Of a stretch of 64,000 nt of DNA, positions 10,904-20,141 are shown piece by piece. Made by a program: the position numbers and the translations under genes. The DNA lies in the NCBI RefSeq assembly GCF_905220365.1, contig NC_061143.1, forward strand, positions 620,001 to 684,000, read 5' to 3'. Position 1 is the first letter of the stretch; the number at the start of each line of letters is the position of its first letter. This DNA comes from Vanessa cardui. Taxonomy: Eukaryota; Arthropoda; Insecta; Lepidoptera; Nymphalidae. The notes under the pieces were generated by a model. That model was given only the letters and a program-made list of their open reading frames with translations, made no database searches and was not told the origin of the DNA.

Positions 10904-11035
10904 AATTTCAGTTGAATTGTTTAAGACGAATTTTTACCAGTCGAATTGTTTTTAGTCGAAAAGTTTTTTAGACGAATTGTTTTAGTCGAATTGATTTAGA
11001 CGAATTGTTTTAGTCGAATTTTCCGTAGACGGGTA
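10904..11035. repeat. Degenerate short tandem repeat
   Basis: About eight imperfect units of the type TTTAGTCGAATTG alternating with TTTAGACGAATTG directly follow the Merlin coding end. They may be subterminal repeats of that element or an independent minisatellite. Confidence 0.75.
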
Positions 11036-11044
11036 GATACAGGG

Positions 11045-11580
11045 CGATTCGATAAAATTGTACACCGCTTCCCAGTGCGAGGGCACTCATTTCTGCCAAA
11101 TGATCGGTCGTTTGGTACTGTAAAAAAAAATTAAAACAAAGAGATAGGTATTATTTGCCTAAGGAGGTGTGTGAATTCATATGCAATGCCCACAAAAAAT
11201 TCACAGTATCTATGGTTGACACTAATGACATTCTAGACTTTAAAAACTGGTGGGCCAAATTTTATAAAAGAGATGCTATCTCTTTGGAGAGTCAATCAAG
11301 AAGTATTCCACGGCAACATTTTTTGGTGTCTAACTTCATGGAGTTTGAGTACTCCTCAAACATGAAAGGCCTGGTGGTTACCAGGCCTTTTATTGGGAAT
11401 GTACTGAGAACTAACACATTTGATTTAAGAACAGTTACACTTCCAAAACAAAATGCTTATGATGGGCATGTGCCCTTAAAAATTAATAAAATAGAAGATC
11501 TCAAGCGTACCATGCAATACATTCCAGCTGAATATAAAGCCTATTATGAAAATATATTAGAAATTTGGCCTAAATGTTAA
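11045..11580 (+). pseudogene. LDNC-type transposase-like family, C-terminal part (copy C)
   Basis: The frame from about 11048 reads FDKIVHRFPVRGHSFLPND, the GH[ST]F..[ND] block of the LDNC-type family, then DRYYLPKEVCEFICNAHKKF, LDFKNWWAKFYKRD, a PRQHFLVSNFMEFEYS block and YIPAEYKAYYENILEIWP, ending at 11580. A frame break near 11130 is possible. The C-terminal 141 codons are open and well preserved. This is a different subfamily from the 3-7 kb copy. Confidence 0.5.
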
Positions 11581-12083
11581 TAAAAACTTAATTTTCAACA
11601 CTTATTTGTTTATTTTTTCCCTCAAAATTTCATTTAGGTACCAAAAGGAATAAGTCAAAATTTTTATAAAAGCATAATTATTTACAATACAGACATACAG
11701 AAAAAGTCTCTACATTAGTATATTCATATTGGTTCAAACTGTCTAGATAAAAAAATAATATACTTACCTAAGGTGTTTTTTGTATAAACAGATTTTTGTC
11801 CTTCCTGTAAAATTAGGTATGCCTGACTTGGTCCCTTCAGTAAATAACCGATTCAATTATACTTTGCTTCGTCTTCGAGATTAGAATACTTGTAGTAGCA
11901 ATTATACACTAAAGTTGAGAAAATACATTTTTAAATCAAAACAAATAATAAAATTTATTTAATATTCTATGTTTTATGTTTTGTTTCTCATAGTGGCAAC
12001 ACTGGTCGCCATTACTTGTCATTCGCGTTCTAGTGCTCGGCCGTTCTACACATTACTTTTAAAAAGTCTTCTTTAAGTTTAAT
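11581..12083. other. Spacer, no gene recognised
   Basis: AT-rich. The part from about 11990, just before the DIRS gag start, may be that element's 5' leader or terminal repeat; I could not delimit it. Confidence 0.35.
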
Positions 12084-13047
12084 AATGACGATGCCTAAAC
12101 GTAAAAGTTAAGACAGTGTTGAGTACCTACTGCGAAAAATAAAGAAATTAGACAGAAAGATACAAAAACGTACAAGAAGATTATCGGACTCATCGTCAGA
12201 CAGATCCAATACGGAATTGTCATTACATGAAGGTAGGTTAATGATATCAATTAATAAAAATAAGTGAGAATCCAGTTAAAAATGTTATAATATTAAGTGT
12301 TGAGTACACTTCCTTCCACACCTTCACGATAATATACATACATTGAGGATAGTTTGTGAGACTATGGCCTTTGTATGAATTATAACAAAAGTGTTGAGTT
12401 AATCTTCTAAGGATTATACCTTCATAATACATTAATATTTTGAGCACAGGTTGTGAGCCTGTGTCTTTGTTACGAACATAGTAACCGAGTTTAAAATTTT
12501 TATTTTAGACAATTAACCGGATGTGTCAGCAGATGTGCCCGCAATCATCGACAGCATAGATGATACGATGAGTATAATTCAATCGTCACCAGTTGAAGTG
12601 GGATTGGACCAACCGATCAAGGAAAATATTTCAGATATACCTTCAACGTCTGAAGCACCAAGTGAAACTCCGGTTGTTTTGAATAATAATATTCTGGAAC
12701 TGCTAGATGAAACCCCTTCTAAAAGTAAAAAATTCAGTATATCAATACAAACTGAACTTGCCATCCGGTGGGAACACATTCCTACCACTGGTCTATCAAA
12801 AGAAATAAAAAGAGATCTTCTTAAGAAATATTTCTTAGCAGAAAACTGCCTCAAAATTGGTTCACTCCAATTAAATCCTGAAATTAAAGCTGCGTTGTCT
12901 GACATATTGCTAAAAAAGGACAAAGCTATAGAATTAAAACAGAAACAACAAGCAATCGCTATTACATGTATAGGTCAGGCTTTGACAACTATATTTTCAA
13001 GTCAAAATAAAGACTGGTGTAATAAAACTTTTATTAGATGCAGCTAG
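12084..13047 (+). pseudogene. DIRS-like retrotransposon gag, with intron-like gap
   Basis: An N-terminal piece from 12084 (basic, KKLDRKIQKRTRRLS, then a Ser/Asp run) ends at a GTAGGT donor (12233). An acceptor at 12508 leads to an acidic segment and LAIRWEHIPTTGLSKEIKRD, ENCLKIGSLQLNPEI and IAITCIGQALTTIF, as in gag proteins of DIRS/PAT-type elements. An early TAA and a second stop near the splice junction make it inactive. It is followed directly by the DIRS RNase H region, so most of the reverse transcriptase has been deleted. Confidence 0.6.
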
Positions 13048-14022
13048 ACTATTATGTGACACCCAGTATATTGAATCTATGTCTCGTCGAAATTTTGTAA
13101 CATCGACCATTAAAACTTTTGATATTAAAACGATGTAATATAAGAGAATTTGCTCGATTAGCAGGCCTCCTTGTCTCATCTTGCCCTGCAATCCAATATG
13201 GTTGGTTGTACACTAAGCATATCGAACGCTGCAAATACCTAGCTTTAGAAAAAATTGAGATCTATGACAGTTATATGACTATTCCTGATTATTTAATAAA
13301 TTATTTTGAATGGTGGCTAACACATATTGGGAGTTCAGTCAACCCTATCAGAGATGATTCATATAGGTTAGAATTTTTTTCTGATGCCAGTAAAACAGGT
13401 TGGGGAGCGGCATGTGGTACGGATAGAGCTAACGGTAAATGGATAATGATAATGGATAAACTTTTAAGAGATATTGGCAGCATACTTTGGTTAACAGTTG
13501 TTTGCAAAGAGTTTAAATAATTGCTAAATACTTCTTCGTATAGATAATACAACTGCCATTGCTTACATCAATAAAATGGGTGGTGTGCGATTTCCGTATC
13601 TTACTGATATCACCAGAAAGCTATGGAAATGGTGCGAAGAGAAAGATATTTTTGTCTATGCTTCTTATATCAGTTCACGTGATAATGACGTTGCGGATGC
13701 AGAATCGCGACGTTCACATCCCGATGTCGAATGGGAATTAACTGACCACGCCTTTAGTAAAATTGTAAAGCACTTTGGTAATCCAGATATAGATTTATTT
13801 GCGATAAATATACTTCTTGGCATAGAGATCCAGGAGCGCTAGCAATAAACACTTTTACATTAAATTGGAAAAAAATAAAATTTTATGCATTTCCTCCAAT
13901 ATGTGTAAATTTGAAAATGATCCGTAAAATAATTTCAGACAAAGCTGAAGGCATAATGATTGTTCCTTTCTGGCCCACGCAACCCTGGTTTCCTCTATTT
14001 AAAAGTTTATGTTGCGATATAT
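13048..14022 (+). pseudogene. DIRS-like pol remnant (RT thumb, RNase H, C-terminal domain)
   Basis: Shows FARLAGLLVSSCPAIQYGWL (the RT connection motif of DIRS elements), FFSDASKTGWGAAC (RNase H first aspartate), INKMGG, YISSRDNDVADAESRR (RNase H end) and NPDIDLFA with HRDPGALAINTF (methyltransferase-like tail typical of DIRS). Frame changes occur near 13120, 13525 and 13840. The polymerase palm with its catalytic aspartates is absent. The sequence is interrupted at 14023 by a pogo-like transposon, and recombinase sequence resumes at 16447. Confidence 0.75.
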
Positions 14023-14024
14023 TA

Positions 14025-16444
14025 GGGGGAAGTCCCCTAACCCCGGACATCTCCTAAAGCCGGACAGAATTTAAATCGGTGCGAAGAAGCGCGCCAATTT
14101 CTTGTCTATACCGCAGTTAGGAAGCTTGTTGCAAGTGAAGTGCGGGAGGGGAGTACAAATAGCCAGTGCCGACTCGTTCGTCGTGGAGCGTGGTGCAAAT
14201 TTTTTTTTTTTTTTTTTCAGTTTCAACTTGAGTAAACCTAAATCAAGATGTGTGGATACCCACAAATATGAAACATTGAAGAAAGCCATTGATAAAGTGA
14301 TGTCAAAAAAAATTTCTGTTAGAAAGGCTTCTGAAATGTACAATATACCAAAAAGTACCTTATTTGACTATGTAAAAAAATTACAACCAGGAGAAGAAAT
14401 AGCATTACCACTCAAAAAAGGAAGATTTAACCCAACTTTTACTGATTAGTATGAAGAAGCGCTAGTTGCACACGTGGTGGATATGTCAAATAGGTGCATG
14501 CCTTTAACTAGAAAAGAATTTCTGAGATTGGCTTTCGATCTCGCGGAGCAATTAAAACTTAACCATCGCTTCAACATGACAAAAAAAGTGCTGGTAAACA
14601 TTTTTACTACGATTTTATCAAACGTCATCCAGATCTTAGCTTGAGAAGACCTCAGTCAACGAGTCTGATGAGAGCTGTCGGTTTTAATAGGCCTATAATA
14701 ATATAAGTTGAACGTTTCTTTAATAATTTACAATTTATGTATGAAAAACTTAATTTTGGGCCATCAGACATTTACAACTGTGACGAGACAGGGGTCAGCA
14801 CAGTTCAGAAACAGGCTAAAGTAATGACGCTTAAAAATAATCGTCAGGTTGGTAAGTTGACTTTTGCTGAAAGAGGTAGAAACGTGACAGTTATGTTCTG
14901 CATGAGTGCTGCTGGGTATTTTATTTCACCACTATTTATTTTTCCCAGACAAAGAGTAAATGAAAGGTTGATGATTGGTGCTCCGTCCAAAAGTGTAGCA
15001 TTGGCACAGCCAAACGGATGGATGAATACAGTTTTTTTTCTAAAGTGGCTTAAACACTTCATAAATTTCTCTAAGTCAACTAAAGAGAAGCCTGTGCTTT
15101 TGATCCTAGATGGTCATAGTAGTCATAAAGATCTTGCTGTTATAAGTTATGCTAAAGAAAATCATGTGCACATGTTAAGCACTCGCCACACACAACCCAC
15201 AAACTGCAGCCTTTAGATAGGGTTTTTATGAAGCAGTTCAACGATGCATATTATGAGGCATGTGGGTTGTGGATGAGTGCAAACAACTGTACAAGAATAA
15301 CAGAATATGAAGTGGCAGGTTTGGTTTCGCAAGCTTTCACTCGTGTTGCGCGTTTGGATCTTGCAAAGTCTGGATTTCAATGCACAGGGATTCTGCCACT
15401 TAATCCAAATATTTTCACGGATTTAGATTTTCTACCATCAGCTGTAACCGAAGTACCTATGCAGTCTGATACTGAACTACAGCCCCAGTTTGCAGCAACT
15501 GAAATAAATATTGAGAATGATGCAAATAAAGGTACACTCGATGATCCGGCTCAGAATCTTATTGACGGCAATGATAAGGAGAATTTTGATATTATACCGT
15601 CAACAAGGAAAGATTACCACTGTAATTCATCACCTTCCACCAGTTCCAAGCGCTGCAGCAAAGAGAGCCATGAGTCGACGACAAAAAGCCGAGAAAAGTG
15701 AAATTTTAACATCGTCTCCCTACAAAAATGCGCTTATTGAAAATAAAGCGTCAAAAGATAAGCCTCCTGTAGTCAAAATGCAAGAATTTAAAGGCTAAAA
15801 CCTAATGACCCGAGAAAAATAAAAAAGACCAAAAAATCAGCCGCAACTCCAAAGATCAAAATCAAATCTCAAATCTCAACATCATCGACATCGGTGACTG
15901 AAAAAACATATTGTTTAATCTGCCAAGAAGATAATGATGAAGATTGGATTTGCTGTCAATCTTGCAATGAGTGGGTGCATGAAGCGTGTGCTGATATTGA
16001 ACAGGGCTCATTGAGTTACATTTGTGATTTTTGTAGGTTGTAGATCACTTCAATACAGAGGTTTTGTGATTTATAAAAAAATGTCCCTGATCTTTACCAA
16101 AGTTTATCATAATCATGACTGATTTCCACATTTCTTAGTGATTTTTTATTGTTATAATGATTAATATAAAATCGCTTATAAAAGTTATATTTTAGTTTAA
16201 AAATGAACGAAAAATTCACTGTCCCTCATTAAAGGACCTTTTTGAAACTGGCCATTGTTCTATGTTAGTTATTTCCTAATATCTAGTACATTTGAAGTAA
16301 CATTTGAGATTGTTAATATATATATGTGTTGATTAGTTATATAGAGTATAGAGTCGATTATGAAGAAATAAACAAATTAATCTATAACACCTTTATTTTC
16401 AATTTCATTATTCCTTAAGTGTCCGGTTCTCGGGGACCTCCCCC
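14025..16444 (+). mobile_element. Complete pogo-like transposon inserted in the DIRS element
   Basis: Inverted ends start GGGGGAAGTCCCC on the left and, reverse-complemented, GGGGGAGGTCCCC on the right, each followed within 10 bases by CCGGACA. TA is duplicated at 14023-14024 and 16445-16446. CCGGACA-type subterminal motifs occur at both ends. About 2.42 kb, with one decayed transposase gene. The flanking DIRS sequence continues on each side. Confidence 0.9.
14228..16043 (+). pseudogene. pogo-like transposase with psq HTH and C-terminal PHD-type finger
   Basis: The probable start codon now reads TTG (14228), before SKPKSRCVDTHKYETLKKAI. Then ISVRKASEMYNIPKSTLFDY (psq helix-turn-helix), a TAG at 14447, IYNCDETGVSTVQKQ (first Asp), LLILDGHSSHKD (second Asp), KLQPLDRVFMKQF (third Asp, after a frameshift near 15200), GFQCTGILPLNP, SSPYKN and finally CLICQEDNDEDWICCQSC with EWVHEACAD, a PHD-like zinc finger ending at 16043. 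A PHD-like tail is seen in some insect pogo transposases. It would act in the nucleus on its own ends. Several stops and frameshifts inactivate it. Confidence 0.85.
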
Positions 16445-16446
16445 TA

Positions 16447-16646
16447 ATACTTGGAATCAATACAGACGTGTTTTTATCTGCTGTTAGTGCAAACTTTGAG
16501 TAAAATTAAAGTACAAAACATCGAAATTATAGAAAATGACAGAATAATTATAAAAATACCAGATCTGATCAAAACTTCACGGGCTGGTTCTTTTCAGCCT
16601 TCCTTAATTATACCTTTTTTTAAAGAAAAGCCAGTTTATAAGTCAG
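16447..16646 (+). pseudogene. DIRS-like tyrosine recombinase fragment
   Basis: Continues the DIRS element beyond the pogo-like insertion: NIEIIENDRIIIKIPDLIKT, SRAGSFQPSLIIPFF and KEKPVY, the stretch just before the catalytic core of DIRS tyrosine recombinases. The SINE at 16647 cuts it before any catalytic Arg, His or Tyr. Confidence 0.6.
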
Positions 16647-16945
16647 GAGTCGAGATGGCCCAGTGGTTAGAACGCGTGCATCTTAACCGATGATTGCGGG
16701 TTCAAAACCAGGCAAGCACCGCTGATTCATATGCTTAATTTGTCTTTATAATTCATCTCGTGCTCGGCGGTGAAGGAAAACATCGTGAGGAAACCTGTAT
16801 GTGACAAATTTCAGAGAAATTCTGCCACATGTGTATTCCACCAACCCGCAATGGAACAGCGTGGTGGAATATGTTCCAAACCTTCTCCTCTAAGGGAGAG
16901 GAGGCCTTTAGCCCAGCAGTGGGAATTTACAGGCTGTTGTTGTTG
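16647..16945 (+). mobile_element. tRNA-derived SINE of Metulj type (copy 1)
   Basis: The head GAGTCGAGATGGCCCAGTGG contains an A-box-like element, and GCGGGTTCAAAACC gives the B box. The body includes GGTGAAGGAAAACATCGTGA and CCCAGCAGTGGGAATTTACA, ending in GTTGTTGTTG. It matches three other copies here. No clear target duplication, so the flank may be rearranged. Confidence 0.9.
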
Positions 16946-17745
16946 AAACAGACCAATGAAAGTCCGTACAATGTTGATAATTCCGGCCAAGTGTTGTTCA
17001 GAGACTATGCGAGCCAATATACAATACTGGTCGTAACGTGACGACTGATAATTGGTACACCAGTATATCCTTAGCTGAAGCAATGCTACAGAATGGTCTT
17101 ACGTACAATCATTGGGACAATCAGAAAAAAACAAAAAAGTAATCACTGCAGAATTCAATGTTTTACGTGGTCGAAGTGTCAAGTCTGGCTTTGCCGCTAA
17201 TATGGTTTTGGTTTCACATGTTCCTAAGACTGGCAAAAATGTCAAGCTGATTAGCACTATGCACAATAATGCTGAAGTTGATACAGAAACTCAAAAATCA
17301 GAGATTATTTTGAATTATAATGACACCAAGTGTGGAGTTGACGTAGTAGACCGTTTATGTGCAAACTACAATTTGCCAGAGCGACTAGAAGATTGCCAAT
17401 GGTTGTATTTTACGCTATGCTCAATGTCAGTACAATTAATAGTCAGGTGATACATTTTTGAGAATTTAGTCATGAAACTTATTGAACCTCATCTGAGAGA
17501 AAGACGTACACAACTTAGGTAACTTACCTAGACTGACGAGAGAAAGGATTTCAGAGATTTTGAAGATTGATGATGAACGCGGTTCTGTTGGTCCTTTACG
17601 TAAAGGTCGTTGCCATGAAGTGGGTGGCAAAAACACAGAAAAACTAAATACTTTTGCCAAAAATGCGAGAAATACCTGTGCCTTGAGCATGTAGTACCTT
17701 ATTGCAGAAGCTGTTTGAACTCCCAAGAAGAGTGATTTTTGAGAA
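16946..17745 (+). pseudogene. piggyBac transposase, C-terminal half
   Basis: Frames give GRNVTTDNWYTSISLAEAML (second catalytic Asp), SGFAANMVLVSHVPKTGKNV, NYNDTKCGVDVVDRLCANYN (third catalytic Asp), CQWLYFTLCSMS and a cysteine-rich tail (RKGRCHEVG, then FCQKCEKYLCLEHVV). The order is that of piggyBac transposases. Frameshifts lie near 17100 and 17440. The N-terminal half is missing, and the SINE abuts the left side. Confidence 0.8.
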
Positions 17746-18235
17746 TGATGAACTTTTTTTTTGTTAATAGGATATATTTTTTTGTTTCATTTCTAATAGT
17801 ATGCAATGTCATAAGACTGACAAAGGCTGATTTAAGTACAAAAAGTTAAATACTGTTACTAATTTCGAAATTTTTAAAATATATGCGTAAAACCATAGTG
17901 TTTTTTAGTGTTTTAAGTACAATTGTTTAATTAGTAATAATCAAGCTGTGATTTAATTATTTTTGTGTTTTCTTGCCAAACATATGTTTATAATTAATTA
18001 TTTAAATAAACCTAAAATAACTAAAAGTAGAATAACTAGTAACTGATTGGCCAAATCATGGGTCTGTGAGACCGGTGTCACCAATGTTGTAAGTGAAACT
18101 GACGTCACCAATGGCGGGGTTAGAGAACAACTTTTCAAAAACTGATTAAAAAATTGGATATTAAATACTTGAAAAGGTCAAGAAAAAGCATTTTAATTGA
18201 AAAGTCAGACATTGTTTGATTATTTAACAAAATAA
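17746..18235. other. AT-rich spacer, no gene recognised
   Basis: A short repeated phrase GTCACCAATG occurs twice near 18075-18115. Nothing else stands out. Confidence 0.4.
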
Positions 18236-18784
18236 TCAAATCTCCATCGATTATTTAAAACAGATATCCAAAAATGGCTCCATGAAAAAGGAATCCCCTT
18301 TGAAACATATATGTTAAAAATAAATTAAATTGATATAGTTAAAAAAGAAAAAAATAAATATATGGCAAATGCAATAGACACATATGCAAAAAATAATAAT
18401 ATTGAAATACTAAGATTGCCCCCATATCACTGTAACTAAAATCCTATTGAAATTATATGGGGGCAAGTAAAAAGCTATGTCGCAGGGAAAAACAAAAGTT
18501 TTAAAATGGCAGATTTAAAATATTGCTTAGAGAGGCAATGGATTTAATTACACCTGCGACAAATGTTAAAATGTATTGGACATGTCATCAAAGACTCTTT
18601 GTTTAAATTACTTATTATACTGTTACTGTTTATACTGTTTATACTATTAATTCCTCTTTGACAAAGAGGAATTAAAAATGGCACAACTTGACCACTTAAG
18701 TGATACAGTTGCCGACCAATTTATAATACATGTTACTGAGGATAGCACAATATCAACTTGTACCAGTAGTTCCGATAGTGACTA
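18236..18784 (+). pseudogene. DD82E (Sailor-like) transposase, C-terminal fossil (second)
   Basis: Reads KTDIQKWLHEKGIPFETYML, then NNNIEILRLPPYHCN, a stop, NPIEIIWGQVKSYVAGKN and an acidic/serine tail ending about 18784. The blocks align one-to-one with the intact copy at 60.5 kb (MQAWLSEKGIPYDKNML; ILRLPPYHPDLNPIEMAW). It covers the long insert before the last catalytic Glu plus the C-terminus. Stops and frame changes make it a fossil. Confidence 0.7.
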
Positions 18785-19043
18785 ATGTTTCAAAATATAA
18801 AGATTTAATAAAAATATTTCTTAAAGCAAATTTAGTTTTATTGTTAATAAGAGTTTTGTAATTATTTATACTTTCCATATAAAAATATATAATATATATA
18901 TATTCCATCTATAAATAATAATAATAACAATTTATGTTTAATAATATATTATCATATCATTTAAATTAAGCTTTTAACTACTATGATAAGATGAAACTAA
19001 GTAATTATGATAGAATTAATGTTAAATGATTTATAAGACGCTA
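18785..19043. other. AT-rich spacer
   Basis: TATATA and AAT runs around 18890-18930. No gene. Confidence 0.4.
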
Positions 19044-19655
19044 TTAACCCTACAATGCATACTGTTCCATATCTGGTACATACAAAATAAACAAGTCTCC
19101 TGATTGTTTAAAGATACATAGCGACATCTGATGACCTACGGAATATTTTTTAAGCCCTTAGCAACGGTTTACTAATGACAAATGTATGGACTGGATGGCG
19201 TAAGCTATTGATTGATATTGATTTATACAGAAGTTGAACGATCGATTTGAATTCGTGGTTTACGTAAATTTAAAATTCTAAATATTATAGTTCTAACAAT
19301 ATTTCTAAGTGGAAAAAAAAGAAGTTAACATTGAAAATAGTGTATACTATACGAAGGTAAGTTATTTCGTTGAATTATTACTGTTTTATGTACTTATTTA
19401 AACGTTCCAGATATGGTGTACCATGCATTCCAGATATGGTACTTCTAATACATTGTTTTAGTTGAATTTTATTACAGATAATGGCGAAGGTACTATCTTA
19501 TGAGTTGATTGAGCAATATTTAAATATACCCTCGGGGAGCGGAGACTTTTCGAGTGCGGAAAGTGATGCTGACATGAAAAAAAAATCAGAGAAAAGTTAG
19601 ACCAAATGACTTCAGATAGTGACTCTGAAAATGATGTTGAGCCTACCAGGTGTGC

Positions 19656-19703
19656 ACCAGTATCTTCTACTTAATATTGCTATATTAAGTAGAAGATACT
19701 GGT
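19656..19703. repeat. Perfect 22-bp hairpin within piggyBac coding sequence
   Basis: Arms 19656-19677 and 19682-19703 are exact reverse complements with a 4-nt loop. The left arm starts ACCAGTATCTTCTACTTAAT. It interrupts the piggyBac N-terminal reading frame. Confidence 0.97.
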
Positions 19704-20141
19704 ATATACGAGGATACTCCCTTCGCCGAAAACAACTCCTCCACCGAAACAAATCCTCAAGCCAGCATTTCAGAGCCAAGTACAGCATTACGCCAAAGTA
19801 GAAGTTCAACTATGCCACTATGCCAGTTAGCAGAAATCGGATTTCAAATAATAATACCGCTGATAAAAGAAAGAAAAGAAATCTAATTTGGAAAAAGAAG
19901 ACTTTACAGGCTAACCATCCCCACTTTTCTGGACATACATAGTTTTAGAGCCGCCAATCACCACTATCGATACTCCATTGCAATATTTTTTATATTTTTT
20001 TGATGAAGACCTACTAACCCACATAGTTGAAGAAATTCAACATCCAAAAAGACCCATCAAAACCGTTCAGTATCACCACATACGAATTAAAATTTTTTTT
20101 AGGTATATGTTTGCTTATGAGCATTGCTCCATTGCCTAATA

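Noticed and set aside
12579..12923. 114-codon minus-strand frame
   Set aside because: Lies opposite the DIRS gag frame, which has the recognisable motifs; a shadow.
16650..16720. tRNA gene-like sequence with A and B boxes, also near 29760, 38090 and 54770
   Set aside because: These are the heads of SINE copies; no cloverleaf with a proper acceptor stem follows.
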